46,229 bases of DNA from Rhizobium sp. Q54. Its GTDB lineage: Bacteria; Pseudomonadota; Alphaproteobacteria; Rhizobiales; Xanthobacteraceae. Made by a program: the position numbers and the translations under genes. The number at the start of each line of letters is the position of its first letter. The first letter of the stretch is position 1. The notes beneath the pieces are model-generated. The model saw nothing but the letters and a program-made list of their open reading frames with translations, was not told the origin of the DNA and made no database searches. The DNA lies in NCBI GenBank assembly GCA_945907045.1, contig CAMDSH010000027.1:1-46229 (forward strand). Direction: 5' to 3'. Positions 1-9,310 of this stretch are shown piece after piece.

Positions 1-2300
1 CACAGCTCAAGTCGATGGGCCTCTCGCTCGACTGGAGCCGCGAACTCGCGACCTGCGACCCGGCTTATTACAAGCACCAGCAAAAAATGTTTCTCGACTT
101 TCTCAAAGTCGGACTGGTCGAGCGCAAGCAATCGAAAGTGAACTGGGACCCAGTCGATCAGACCGTGCTCGCCAACGAGCAGGTGATCGACGGCATGGGC
201 TGGCGCTCGGGCGCGCCCGTGGAGCAGCGCGAGCTGACGCAGTGGTTCTTCAAGATCAGTAATTATTCCGAAGACCTGCTCACCGCGCTCGACAAACTGG
301 ATCGCTGGCCGGAAAAAGTACGGCTGATGCAGCGCAACTGGATCGGCAAGTCGGAAGGCTTGCTGGTGCGCTTCGCACTCGATGCCAAGACGACGCCGGG
401 CGGAGAAAGCGAACTCGAAATTTTCACCACGCGGCCGGACACTTTATTCGGCGCGAAGTTCATGGCGCTCTCACCCGATCATCCGCTTGCAACGGCGGCG
501 GCGGCGAAAAACCCGAAGCTCGCGGCCTTCATCGCCGAGTGCAAGAAAATCGGCACCGCGCAGGAAGCCATCGAGAAGGCCGAGAAACTCGGCTTCGACA
601 CCGGCATCCGTGCCGTGCATCCGTTCGATCCATCGTGGAAGCTGCCCGTTTACGTCGCTAATTTTATTTTGATGGATTACGGCACCGGCGCGATTTTCGG
701 CTGTCCGGCGCACGACCAACGCGACCTCGACTTCGTCAACAAATACGGCCTTGGCGCGACGCCTGTGGTTTGCCCGCCGGGACAGGACCCTGCGACCTTC
801 ATCATCACCACCACCGCTTATGACGGCGACGGGCGCATGATCAATTCACGCTTCCTCGATGGCATGTCGATTGAGGAAGCCAAGGAAGAAGTCGCCAAGC
901 GTCTCGAAAAAGAGACACGCGGCAATTCCGCCGTTGGCAAACGGCAGATCAATTACCGCCTGCGCGACTGGGGCATTTCGCGCCAGCGATACTGGGGCTG
1001 CCCGATCCCGATCATTCATTGCGCCAAGTGTGGCGTGGTGCCGGTGCCGGAAAAAGATTTGCCGGTCGAACTTCCCGAAGATGTCACCTTCGACAAGCCG
1101 GGCAATCCGCTCGACCGCCATCCCACCTGGAAGAACGTCAAATGCCCGAAGTGCGCGGGCGCGGCGCGGCGCGAGACCGACACGATGGACACGTTCGTGG
1201 ATTCATCTTGGTACTTCGCGCGATTCACCGATCCGTGGATCACGACCGCGCCGACCGACCGCAAGATGGTGGATGCGTGGCTCCCGGTCGATCAGTACAT
1301 CGGCGGCATCGAGCACGCGATCTTGCATTTGCTCTACTCGCGATTCTTTACCCGCGCGATGAAAAAAGCCGGCCACGCCGGCATCGACGAGCCGTTCGCC
1401 GGATTGTTCACGCAAGGCATGGTGGTGCACGAAACCTATCGCACCAAGTCCGGCGAATGGGCGATGCCTTCGGAAGTGAAAGTCGAAGGCGCTGACGACA
1501 ATCGGCGCGCGACGCTGATCGCCACCGGCGAGAAAGTCGAAATCGGCTCAATCGAAAAGATGTCGAAGTCGAAGCGCAACACCGTCGACCCCGACGACAT
1601 CATCGGCACTTACGGCGCCGACACCGCGCGATGGTTCATGCTCTCCGACTCGCCGCCCGACCGCGACGTGAACTGGACCGAGCAAGGCGTGCAGGGCGCC
1701 TGGCGCTTCACGCAGCGGCTCTGGCGTCTCGCCCATGAAGCGGCGGAGATTGCAAAATCGGCTCCCGCAAAACGCCCGGTAGAATTTTCCGCGGAGGCGA
1801 TTGCCGTTCGCAAGGCTGCGCACAGCGCGCTCGCTTATGTGTCGGAAGACATCGCCAAGCTGCACTTCAATGTCTGCATCGCGCACATCTATGAGTTCGC
1901 CAAAGCACTCGGCGACGCCATCGGAAACATCGAATCGGAGAAGACGCCGCCCGATCTCGCCTGGGCGATTGTCGAGGCCGCGGGCATTCTGGTGCGGCTG
2001 TTCCACCCGATGATGCCTCATCTGGCCGAGGAGTGCTGGGCCACGCTCGGCTACAAGACCCTGGTGGCGGCGGAGACCTGGCCGCAGGTCGAGCCCGAAT
2101 TACTGGTCGAAAACACCATTACGCTGCCCGTTCAAATTAACGGTAAAAAGCGCGCCGACATAACCGTGCCGCGGGACGCTGGAAAAGACGACATTGAGGC
2201 TGCCGTTCTGGCCCTCGATGCTGTAAAACGGGCGCTCGATGGCAAAAGTCCCAAAAAGGTCATTGTCGTCCCGCAGAGGATCGTCAATGTGGTGGCTTGA
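1..2300 (+). CDS. leuS: Leucyl-tRNA synthetase, 5'-truncated by window edge
   Basis: Charges tRNA-Leu with leucine in the cytoplasm. The reading frame is open from the first bases of the window, and residues before the first internal ATG (position 15) still fit the family, so the gene starts upstream. About 100 N-terminal residues, including the HIGH-type ATP motif, are missing. The CP1 editing domain is visible with [20 protein letters not shown] and the [15 protein letters not shown] segment. The catalytic KMSKS loop is intact ([15 protein letters not shown], near 1555-1590), followed by the anticodon-binding domain and the small C-terminal domain. The stop overlaps the start of lptE, so leuS, lptE and holA are probably co-transcribed, as in many Hyphomicrobiales. 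Confidence 0.97.
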   Translation, partial: QLKSMGLSLDWSRELATCDPAYYKHQQKMFLDFLKVGLVERKQSKVNWDPVDQTVLANEQVIDGMGWRSGAPVEQRELTQWFFKISNYSEDLLTALDKLDRWPEKVRLMQRNWIGKSEGLLVRFALDAKTTPGGESELEIFTTRPDTLFGAKFMALSPDHPLATAAAAKNPKLAAFIAECKKIGTAQEAIEKAEKLGFDTGIRAVHPFDPSWKLPVYVANFILMDYGTGAIFGCPAHDQRDLDFVNKYGLGATPVVCPPGQDPATFIITTTAYDGDGRMINSRFLDGMSIEEAKEEVAKRLEKETRGNSAVGKRQINYRLRDWGISRQRYWGCPIPIIHCAKCGVVPVPEKDLPVELPEDVTFDKPGNPLDRHPTWKNVKCPKCAGAARRETDTMDTFVDSSWYFARFTDPWITTAPTDRKMVDAWLPVDQYIGGIEHAILHLLYSRFFTRAMKKAGHAGIDEPFAGLFTQGMVVHETYRTKSGEWAMPSEVKVEGADDNRRATLIATGEKVEIGSIEKMSKSKRNTVDPDDIIGTYGADTARWFMLSDSPPDRDVNWTEQGVQGAWRFTQRLWRLAHEAAEIAKSAPAKRPVEFSAEAIAVRKAAHSALAYVSEDIAKLHFNVCIAHIYEFAKALGDAIGNIESEKTPPDLAWAIVEAAGILVRLFHPMMPHLAEECWATLGYKTLVAAETWPQVEPELLVENTITLPVQINGKKRADITVPRDAGKDDIEAAVLALDAVKRALDGKSPKKVIVVPQRIVNVVA

Positions 2301-2847
2301 AAACAGCGCGCGGCGGATAGCACGCCTCGGCCTTGCCCTGACGATTGCGGGGCTGGCCGCGGGTTGCTTCCAGCCGCTTTACGGCGAGCGCTCGGCAACG
2401 GGCGGTCCCGGCATGCGCACGGCGATGAGCGGCGTCGAGGTGCTGCCGATCTTTGCGCCGAACGGCACGCCGCTGGCGCGCATCGCGGTCGAGACGCGCA
2501 ACAACTTGCTGTTCGAATTGACCGGCGGCAGCGGCAGCACGTCTCCGACGCACAAGCTCGACGTGAAACTGTCCTCGACCACGCTGTCGGTGATCGTGGA
2601 CATCAACACCGCGCGCCCGGACATCGAAAATTACGGTCTCGATGCGACCTACACGCTGGTCGATCTCGCGTCCGGCAGAACGGTGCTGACCTCGCAAACT
2701 TTTGCGCGCGTCTCCTACGACATACCCGGCCAGCAGCAGCGCTTCGCGCGCGCGCGCGGATTGCGCGACGCCGAGAACCGCGCTGCGAAAGTGATCGCCG
2801 ACCAGATCAAGCAGCGCCTCGCGTCATATTTCGTGGCGGGAACCTAA
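2287..2847 (+). CDS. lptE: LPS-assembly lipoprotein LptE
   Basis: Outer-membrane lipoprotein that plugs the LptD barrel and helps insert lipopolysaccharide. The frame is open from 2239, but I place the start at ATG 2287: an AGAGGA Shine-Dalgarno lies 7 bases upstream, and this start gives a proper lipoprotein signal (charged Arg-Arg, hydrophobic [13 protein letters not shown], then Cys27). After the Cys comes the FQPLYGE sequence typical of alphaproteobacterial LptE. The rest is 186 residues of poorly conserved sequence. It overlaps the leuS stop by 14 bases and ends 17 bases before holA. The leuS-lptE-holA order is the usual context of LptE and supports the call. Confidence 0.9.
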   Translation: MWWLENSARRIARLGLALTIAGLAAGCFQPLYGERSATGGPGMRTAMSGVEVLPIFAPNGTPLARIAVETRNNLLFELTGGSGSTSPTHKLDVKLSSTTLSVIVDINTARPDIENYGLDATYTLVDLASGRTVLTSQTFARVSYDIPGQQQRFARARGLRDAENRAAKVIADQIKQRLASYFVAGT

Positions 2848-2864
2848 AGCCAGAAAATCCATCG

Positions 2865-3896
2865 ATGGTCGCCCTCAAAGGCCCCGACATCGAAAAATTC
2901 ATCGCCCGGCCGGATGCCGCGCGGCCGATCGTGCTCGTGTACGGGCCGGACGCAGGTTTGGTGCGCGAGCGCGTCAATGCGCTGGTGCGCGCGTCGGTCG
3001 ATGATCCCAACGATCCGTTTGCACTGGCGCGCATCGAGGATTCCGATTTGGCCGGCAATCCCGCGCGCATCGTGGAAGAAGCCAACACCATTCCGCTGTT
3101 CGGCGGACGCCGCGCGGTCTGGGTAAAGGCCGGCGCGCGCAATATCGCCGCTACGGTGGAAACACTGATCGACTCGCCCGCGCCCGACTGCCGCGTGATC
3201 ATCGAGGCCGGCGATCTGAAACGTAACTCGCCGCTACGCGCGCTGTGCGAGAAGGCAAAAACCGCCGTTGCGATTCCCTGTTACGCCGACAACGAACGCG
3301 ATCTCGCGCGCGTGGTGGACGAGGAAATGCGCGAGGCAAATCTGACGCTGGCGCCCGACGCGCGCACGGCCTTGCTCGCGCTGGTCGGCGGCGACCGGCT
3401 GGCCTCGCGCAACGAGGTTCGGAAACTGGCGCTTTACGCCCAGGGCAAAAACCGCGTCGAGCTTGAAGACGTGCTCGCGGTCGTCTCCGATGCATCGGAG
3501 CTGGCGCTCAACGGCGTACTCGATGCGGCGTTCGCCGGGAAAACCGCCGATGTCGAAAACCAGTTCGGCAAGGCACGCGCCGGCGGCTCGGCGGCCGGCG
3601 CCATCGTCTCGGCCGCGCTCCGCCACGTCGCGCAGTTGCACAAGATGCGGCTCGCCGTCGATGGCGGCGAGAATGCCGAAATCGCAATGGAGCGCGGCGC
3701 GCCGCCAGTGCATTTCAGCCGCAAGGCGGTGGTTGGCATCGCGCTGCGGTCATGGACATCGCCGAGACTTCTTCGCGCGATGGAGCAGCTCGCCGACGCC
3801 TCGCTGGAAACGCGCCGTCAACCTGCATTGGCCGACGCCATCGCGCAGCGCACGCTGCTCTCGCTGGCCGTGAACGCCCGCCGCAAGGACGCGTAA
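2865..3896 (+). CDS. holA: DNA polymerase III subunit delta
   Basis: Clamp-loader subunit that opens the sliding clamp. The frame is open from 2364, but residues before MVALKGPDIEKFI are a read-through of the lptE region in another frame, so I start at ATG 2865, giving 343 residues. The family signature is visible: an N-terminal domain with PIVLVYGPDAGLVRERV, then AARNIAATVETLIDSP-like and VIIEAGDLKRNSPLRALCEK segments, and a C-terminal helical part (ELALNGVLDAAFAGK onwards) that forms the collar. The Shine-Dalgarno is weak, which suggests translational coupling to lptE. The gene converges on the transglycosylase gene with 10 bases between them. Confidence 0.93.
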   Translation: MVALKGPDIEKFIARPDAARPIVLVYGPDAGLVRERVNALVRASVDDPNDPFALARIEDSDLAGNPARIVEEANTIPLFGGRRAVWVKAGARNIAATVETLIDSPAPDCRVIIEAGDLKRNSPLRALCEKAKTAVAIPCYADNERDLARVVDEEMREANLTLAPDARTALLALVGGDRLASRNEVRKLALYAQGKNRVELEDVLAVVSDASELALNGVLDAAFAGKTADVENQFGKARAGGSAAGAIVSAALRHVAQLHKMRLAVDGGENAEIAMERGAPPVHFSRKAVVGIALRSWTSPRLLRAMEQLADASLETRRQPALADAIAQRTLLSLAVNARRKDA

Positions 3897-3906
3897 TTTT
3901 CAGATT

Positions 3907-4764
3907 TTATTTAGCCGCTTCCAGCCGCTCGGCGAAGTGAGCGATGGTGCGCGCATAGACCGGCGCCTTGTTCCATTCCTGGATCGCCGCGAAATTCGGT
4001 TGGCCCGGACCCCAACCCTGGCCCCGCTGCCAGCCGTGCCCACGTAAGTAATTCGCGGTCGAGCCGAGCACGTCGGGAATGCTTTTCACCAGATCGCGCC
4101 TGCCGTCGCGGTCGTAGTCGATCGCGAACTTCATGTACGACGACGGCATGAATTGCGTCTGGCCGATTTCCCCCGCCCATGCGCCGCGCGCGGTGGCAGG
4201 ATCGATGTCGCCGCGATCCACGATCTTGAGCACATCGATCAATTCGGGGCGAAATTTCTCCGGCCGACGGCAATCGTAAGCCAGCGTCGCCAACGCTTTC
4301 ACGGTCGGGAAGTCGCCGAGGTAAGCCCCGAAATCCGTCTCCAGGCCCCAGATCGCGACCAGCACGCCGGGCGGCACGCCGAATTCCTGCTCGATGCGCG
4401 AGAGCAGCGATGCGTGCCGTTTCATCATCTGCACCGCGCGGCCCATGCGCGGTGGCACCATGCGCCCCGAGAATTCCTCGAACGTCTGAGTGAAAACCTT
4501 CTGCCCGCGGTCGCGCCGCACGATGCCGATCTCGAAGGTCAGCCCGTCGAGCGCGGCCAGCCCGCGCGGCGATACGCCCTGCGCCTGCGCCTCGCGCCGC
4601 ATCTGGTTGAGGAAATTCGGAAAACCCGCCGGATCGACGCAGTTCGAAGGCGTGGTAGCGGCGTAGCGATATGGCACCACTGCCGGCGCCTGCGCCAGCG
4701 CGGGTGCGGAAAGAAACGCGGCGAACGCTGTCGCTGCGAGCAATGATTTCATGTCAAAACGCAT
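3907..4764 (-). CDS. Lytic murein transglycosylase, MltB type
   Basis: Periplasmic enzyme that cleaves peptidoglycan between MurNAc and GlcNAc with formation of 1,6-anhydroMurNAc. A signal peptide is clear (MKSLLAATAFAAFLSAPALAQ) with no lipobox Cys, so it is a soluble MltB/SltB-like enzyme. The catalytic Glu is E142 in AIWGLETDFGAYLG, followed by the family motifs WAGEIGQTQFMPSSY and DGRRDLVKSIPDVLGSTANYL. A GGGAG ribosome site lies 5 bases before the chosen ATG; an internal ATG four codons later is an alternative. The C-terminal peptidoglycan-binding domain found in some relatives is absent. It stands alone between holA and parB. Confidence 0.93.
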   Translation of the reverse strand: MRFDMKSLLAATAFAAFLSAPALAQAPAVVPYRYAATTPSNCVDPAGFPNFLNQMRREAQAQGVSPRGLAALDGLTFEIGIVRRDRGQKVFTQTFEEFSGRMVPPRMGRAVQMMKRHASLLSRIEQEFGVPPGVLVAIWGLETDFGAYLGDFPTVKALATLAYDCRRPEKFRPELIDVLKIVDRGDIDPATARGAWAGEIGQTQFMPSSYMKFAIDYDRDGRRDLVKSIPDVLGSTANYLRGHGWQRGQGWGPGQPNFAAIQEWNKAPVYARTIAHFAERLEAAK

Positions 4765-4854
4765 GATCGCTCCCTATCCGGAAGTCGCGGAACCAAGCCC
4801 TCAAAGTATGTCGATATTTGGCGCGAGCGTCAAAAGCGAATAAATCCGCCGCCG

Positions 4855-5730
4855 CTATTTGCGCTCCAGCTTGCGCAACACGCCATCGAGCTGTTCGAGA
4901 TCGCCGTAGCGGATGTGCAGCACGCCGCCTTTTTTGCCGCCGCGGTGATCGACGCTGACGATCAGTCCGAGCGCATCGGAAACCCGCTTCTCCAGCGCCT
5001 TGGTATCGACATCCTTGCCGGCGGTATGGCTCTTGATCTCGCGCGCCTGATTCTTGCCGCTCTTGCGCGCGATCTCCTCGACCTGCCGCACGTTGAGGCC
5101 GCTCTTGACGATTTCGTCGGCGAGCTTCTCGGCGTTCGGCTGCCCGATCAGCGTGCGTGCGTGTCCGGCGGTGAGCTTGCCCGACTGCACGTAAGCTTTC
5201 ACCGGCGCCGGGAGTTTTAAAAGCCGCAGCGTGTTCGCGACATGGCTGCGGCTCTTGCCGACGATCTTCGCGACGTCTTCCTGACTGTGCGAAAATTCCT
5301 CGATCAGCGCCTGATAGCCCATCGCCTCTTCGACCGCGTTCAAATCCGCGCGCTGCACGTTCTCGATGACGGCGAATTCGAGCGACTGCGCGTCGCTCGC
5401 GTCGATCACCACCACCGGCACTTCGTGCAATCCGGCGCGCTGCGCCGCGCGCCAACGCCGCTCGCCAGCGATGATCTCGAACTGGTCGGGTTTGCCGCGC
5501 GCCGTGCGCGCGATGATCGGCTGAATGATTCCGCGCTCACGGATCGACGCCGCCAATTCCTCAATCTCGGCTTCGGCAAACGTGCGGCGCGGATTGCGCG
5601 GATTGGCGCGCAGTAATTCGATCGGCACCCGGCGCTGGCCGCGCGGACGCTCCGCCGACGCTGACTCTTCGCCGACATCGCCCATCAGTGCCGCGAGGCC
5701 GCGTCCCAAACGCGATCGCTCTTCCGCCAT
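4855..5730 (-). CDS. parB: Chromosome partition protein ParB
   Basis: CTP-dependent DNA clamp that loads at parS and spreads to form the partition complex moved by ParA. The frame is open to 5772, but ATG 5730 has a GGAG site 8 bases upstream and gives MAEERSRLGRGLAALMGD, the usual ParB start. The N-terminal LGRGL motif stimulates ParA ATPase. The CTP-binding GERR motif is present (IIAGERRWRAAQRAG, residues 86-100), then ENVQRADLN. The helix-turn-helix that reads parS is at SQEDVAKIVGKSRSHVANTL. A C-terminal dimerisation domain ends the protein. It lies directly downstream of parA in one transcription unit. Its likely targets are the two parS sites at 9746-9761 and 11201-11216. Confidence 0.97.
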   Translation of the reverse strand: MAEERSRLGRGLAALMGDVGEESASAERPRGQRRVPIELLRANPRNPRRTFAEAEIEELAASIRERGIIQPIIARTARGKPDQFEIIAGERRWRAAQRAGLHEVPVVVIDASDAQSLEFAVIENVQRADLNAVEEAMGYQALIEEFSHSQEDVAKIVGKSRSHVANTLRLLKLPAPVKAYVQSGKLTAGHARTLIGQPNAEKLADEIVKSGLNVRQVEEIARKSGKNQAREIKSHTAGKDVDTKALEKRVSDALGLIVSVDHRGGKKGGVLHIRYGDLEQLDGVLRKLERK

Positions 5731-5806
5731 CGCCGCTGCTCCAGAACTTCTCGCCAAGCGTCCCTCGATCATTCGTTGCGGGTTGAAAACTTAAACGCCG
5801 TTGACT

Positions 5807-6667
5807 TCAGCCCGCCGCCTTCAGTTCACGCTCACGCTGAATGATCTCGGTTGCGAGACGCAAGTAAGCTTCGCTGCCGACGCATTTCAAATCGTAGACC
5901 AGCACCGGTTTGCCGTAAGACGGCGCTTCCGAGATGCGCACGTTGCGCGGAATTACCGTCTCGTAGACTTTGCGGCCCATGAACTGGCGCACGTCGGCGA
6001 CAACCTGATTGGCGAGATTGTTGCGCGCGTCATACATCGTGAGCACGACGCCGTGGATGGTGAGATCCGGGTTGAGCGTGGTGCGCACGCTCTCGACGGT
6101 TTTGAGTAGCTGCGACAAACCTTCGAGCGCGAAGAACTCGCACTGCAGCGGCACCAGAATCGCGTTCGCCGCCGCCATCGCGTTGACGGTGAGCAAGTTG
6201 AGCGAGGGCGGGCAGTCCACCAGCACGTAAGTGAAATCCACATGGCCCGGCTTGCCGTCGTTGAGCGGCGCGATGGCGCTGCGCAGGCGGAAGGCGCGGT
6301 CGCGCGCCTGGCCGATTTCGAGTTCGAGGCCTGAGAGGTCGAGCGTTGACGAGGCGATGGAAAGCCGCGGCACTGCCGTCTCCAGCACGGAGTCGCGCAA
6401 TGGAGCGCCACCCGCCAGCACATCGTAGGTCGAGGTGCGGCGGCTGCGCCGGTCAATGCCGAGCCCGGTCGAGGCGTTGCCCTGCGGATCGAGATCGACG
6501 ATCAGCACGTTCTCGCCGATGGCGGCCAATGCGGTGCCGAGGTTGATCGCGGTCGTGGTCTTGCCGACCCCGCCCTTCTGGTTGGCGATGGCCAGGACGC
6601 GCGGCGGAGTGCCGGGCGCCAGTTTCGGTGCGAAGGGAATGACCTCGGGTTCGGTGGTGTCGGCCAT
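5807..6667 (-). CDS. parA: Chromosome partition ATPase ParA
   Basis: Deviant-Walker ATPase that binds DNA non-specifically and pulls ParB-parS complexes apart after origin replication. The frame is open to 6811, but the upstream part overlaps rsmG and has no family sequence; ATG 6667 has an AGGAAAG site and gives 286 residues. The deviant Walker A is KGGVGKTTTAIN (from residue 31) with the signature lysine. Walker A-prime follows as VLIVDLDPQGNASTGLG and Walker B as YVLVDCPPSLNLLTVNA. The long chromosomal-type family lacks the N-terminal HTH of plasmid ParA, as here. The order mnmG-rsmG-parA-parB is the classic origin-proximal arrangement. Confidence 0.97.
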   Translation of the reverse strand: MADTTEPEVIPFAPKLAPGTPPRVLAIANQKGGVGKTTTAINLGTALAAIGENVLIVDLDPQGNASTGLGIDRRSRRTSTYDVLAGGAPLRDSVLETAVPRLSIASSTLDLSGLELEIGQARDRAFRLRSAIAPLNDGKPGHVDFTYVLVDCPPSLNLLTVNAMAAANAILVPLQCEFFALEGLSQLLKTVESVRTTLNPDLTIHGVVLTMYDARNNLANQVVADVRQFMGRKVYETVIPRNVRISEAPSYGKPVLVYDLKCVGSEAYLRLATEIIQRERELKAAG

Positions 6668-6714
6668 GGGGTCCGCTTTCCTGGTCCTGAAATTCGCTGT
6701 CCGCTGATTGCCAT

Positions 6715-7368
6715 CTAGGCAACCGTTTTGCGGGCTACCAGATGCCGCACCACGACGATCCGTCCTTGTGGACTTGTCAGGCTTGGCACCAGATCGGCCT
6801 CGATGCTCCAATATTTAGAGGCTTCAGTCAATTCAGCCTCTACATCTTGACCCTTGTGCAACAGCGCGAGGGTTTTTGGACCCATCAATGGATAGACCTG
6901 ATCCAGCAACAGTTTTAGCGGCGCCACCGCCCGAGCGGTGATGACATCGGCACGTGTCCCCAGGCTGTCCCCAATATTCTCGATCCGTTTCTGCTCAACG
7001 ATGGCCGGCGCGCCGGTGACGCGGACGGCCTCGCGCAGGAACGCCGCTTTTTTTCCGACGCTCTCGACCAGATGAATTTTGGCGTCCGGCTCGGCCGCGA
7101 GCGCGCAGGCGATCACCAGACCGGGGAACCCCGCGCCAGAACCTAGGTCGATCCACATTCGCGCATCCGGCGCGAGCTTGAGCAGCTGCAGGCTGTCGGC
7201 GATGTGCCGGGTCCAGAGCACGGGGATGGTAGAAGCCGCGATCAGGTTGGTATGCGCTTGCGTCTCCAGCAGCAGCGCAACAAATTTTTCCAGCCGCTTT
7301 TCGACTTCCGGAGAGACTGGTGTGAGCGCCAGAGCACGGCCGCGATCGGCATCCAGCTCGGCGCTCAA
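6715..7368 (-). CDS. rsmG: 16S rRNA (guanine-527-N7) methyltransferase RsmG
   Basis: SAM-dependent methylation of G527 in 16S rRNA. The SAM-binding motif I is [17 protein letters not shown], followed by [18 protein letters not shown] and the ITARAVAPL motif, all typical of GidB. The length of 217 residues is normal. The start is a TTG whose last bases overlap the mnmG stop (TTGA arrangement); no better start lies downstream, so translation is probably coupled to mnmG. It is followed by parA 47 bases downstream. Confidence 0.94.
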   Translation of the reverse strand: MSAELDADRGRALALTPVSPEVEKRLEKFVALLLETQAHTNLIAASTIPVLWTRHIADSLQLLKLAPDARMWIDLGSGAGFPGLVIACALAAEPDAKIHLVESVGKKAAFLREAVRVTGAPAIVEQKRIENIGDSLGTRADVITARAVAPLKLLLDQVYPLMGPKTLALLHKGQDVEAELTEASKYWSIEADLVPSLTSPQGRIVVVRHLVARKTVA

Positions 7369-9245
7369 GCGCGGCGCGCTGCCGGCTTTTTCGCGCGGCC
7401 CTTGCGGCGGACATGAGCGACCAACAACGTAAGGGCCGCCGGCGTCATGCCATCGATGCGTCCGGCCTGCCCGATGGTGCGCGGACGCAGCGTTTGCAAT
7501 TTGTGTTTCGCTTCGTTGGAAAGCCCGTTCAGCGTCGAGTAGTCGATCTCGTCCGGCAATTCGAAATTCTCGTCGCGGCGATAGGCGGCAACGTCCGCAG
7601 CCTGACGCGAAAGATAAACGTCGTACCTGGCGTCGATCTCCAGTTGCTCGGCAATCTTCGGCGCTAGTGCGCCGAGCTGCGGCCAGATGCGCGCGAGATT
7701 TTCTACCGCGACATTCGGATAGGCGAGCAGCTCGAACGCGGTGCGGCGCTGGCCGTCTTTGTTGAGCGCGATGCCGTGCGCGGAAGCTTCCTTCGGCGTC
7801 AACGAAACCGAATGCGCGAAATCGCGCGCGCCGTTGAGCGCCTGCGATTTTTCTTCGTGCACGCGCGCGCGCGCAGCGCTCACGCAGCCGATTGCAATTC
7901 CTTTTCCCGTCAAACGCTGATCGGCGTTGTCGGCGCGCAGCGCGAGACGATACTCCGCGCGCGAGGTGAACATGCGATACGGCTCAGTGACGCCGCGCGT
8001 CACGAGATCGTCGATCATCACGCCGATATACGCTTCGGCGCGGTCGAAAATAATTTCGCTGCCATTTCCGGCGCGTGAGGCCGCGTTGAGTCCTGCAAGA
8101 AGTCCCTGTGCCGCAGCCTCTTCGTAGCCTGTGGTGCCGTTGATCTGACCGGCGAGAAACAGCCCGCGCAGGCGTTTTGTTTCCAGCGAAGGGTGCAGCG
8201 CGCGCGGATCGACGTAATCGTATTCGATGGCATAACCCGGCCGCACGATGCGCGCTTTTTCCAATCCCGGAATTGTCGCGACCAGCGCGTGCTGAACTTC
8301 TTCCGGCAACGACGTGGAAATTCCGTTCGGATAAACGGTGGAGTCGTCGAGACCTTCCGGCTCCAGAAAAATCTGATGTCCGTCGCGCTCGCCGAAGCGC
8401 ACGATCTTGTCTTCGATCGACGGACAATAGCGCGGACCGCGCGATGCGATTTGTCCGGAGTACATCGGCGAGCGATGCACGTTGTCGCGGATGATCTGGT
8501 GCGTCGCTTCGTTCGTGCGCGTGATGCCGCACTGGATTTGCGGCGTCTCGATGCGCGCCGTGAGCATCGAGAACGGCTCCGGCGGCTCATCGCCCGGCTG
8601 CATCTCCAGACTTTTCCAATCGATGCTGTTGCCGTCGAGGCGCGGCGGCGTTCCGGTTTTCAAACGGCCGAGCGCAAAACCAAATCGCTCCAGCGTGCGC
8701 GACAAACCGATGGCAGGCGCTTCGCCGGCGCGGCCCGCCGGGGTTTGTTTCTCGCCGATGTGAATGAGCCCGCGCAAAAACGTGCCGGTGGTGAGCACGA
8801 CTGCGCCTGCGGTGAGCCCGCGTCCATCGGCGAGCTGCACGCCGGACACCTGGCCTTCGTGGGTGCTCAGATCGTCGGCTTCCGCTTCGATGACGGTGAG
8901 ATTTTCCGTCTCACGGATCTCGCGCTGCATCGCCTCGGCGTAGAGCTTGCGGTCGGCTTGAGCGCGCGGGCCGCGCACCGCCGGACCTTTGCGGCGATTG
9001 AGCACGCGAAACTGGATGCCGCCTTTGTCCGCCACGCGGCCCATCAGGCCGTCGAGCGCGTCGATCTCGCGCACCAGGTGGCCTTTGCCGAGCCCTCCAA
9101 TCGCGGGATTGCAGGACATCGCGCCGATAGTCGCGAAGCGATGCGTCACCAAGGCGGTTTTCGCGCCCATGCGCGCGGAAGCAGCCGCGGCTTCGCAGCC
9201 GGCATGTCCGCCGCCGATGACGATGACGTCGAATCGCGTGTTCAC
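7365..9245 (-). CDS. mnmG: tRNA U34 carboxymethylaminomethyl-modifying enzyme MnmG
   Basis: FAD-dependent subunit of the MnmE-MnmG complex that modifies U34 of several tRNAs at the wobble base. The N-terminal FAD motif is [21 protein letters not shown]. The family signatures [31 protein letters not shown], and [16 protein letters not shown] are all present, as are [21 protein letters not shown] and the C-terminal helical domain used to bind MnmE. Length 626 is normal. In most relatives mnmE lies immediately upstream; here a chemoreceptor gene with parS sites lies between mnmE and mnmG. Confidence 0.97.
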   Translation of the reverse strand: MNTRFDVIVIGGGHAGCEAAAASARMGAKTALVTHRFATIGAMSCNPAIGGLGKGHLVREIDALDGLMGRVADKGGIQFRVLNRRKGPAVRGPRAQADRKLYAEAMQREIRETENLTVIEAEADDLSTHEGQVSGVQLADGRGLTAGAVVLTTGTFLRGLIHIGEKQTPAGRAGEAPAIGLSRTLERFGFALGRLKTGTPPRLDGNSIDWKSLEMQPGDEPPEPFSMLTARIETPQIQCGITRTNEATHQIIRDNVHRSPMYSGQIASRGPRYCPSIEDKIVRFGERDGHQIFLEPEGLDDSTVYPNGISTSLPEEVQHALVATIPGLEKARIVRPGYAIEYDYVDPRALHPSLETKRLRGLFLAGQINGTTGYEEAAAQGLLAGLNAASRAGNGSEIIFDRAEAYIGVMIDDLVTRGVTEPYRMFTSRAEYRLALRADNADQRLTGKGIAIGCVSAARARVHEEKSQALNGARDFAHSVSLTPKEASAHGIALNKDGQRRTAFELLAYPNVAVENLARIWPQLGALAPKIAEQLEIDARYDVYLSRQAADVAAYRRDENFELPDEIDYSTLNGLSNEAKHKLQTLRPRTIGQAGRIDGMTPAALTLLVAHVRRKGRAKKPAARRA

Positions 9246-9310
9246 GAAAATAACCCCTAGAATTCCGGCGTTCTAGCGGAAGGGCGGAAGGGGGTCAAAA
9301 CGCCGATAGA

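Noticed and set aside
2364..2864. N-terminal extension of the holA frame (510-residue ORF)
   Set aside because: Lies in lptE in another frame and has no family sequence; the real protein begins at ATG 2865.
6668..6811. Extension of parA to 6811
   Set aside because: Overlaps the end of rsmG and lacks ParA features; ATG 6667 has a good ribosome site.
8193..9260. 355-residue plus-strand ORF opposite mnmG
   Set aside because: Shadow of mnmG in the antisense frame, with Arg/Ala-rich composition and no recognised domain.
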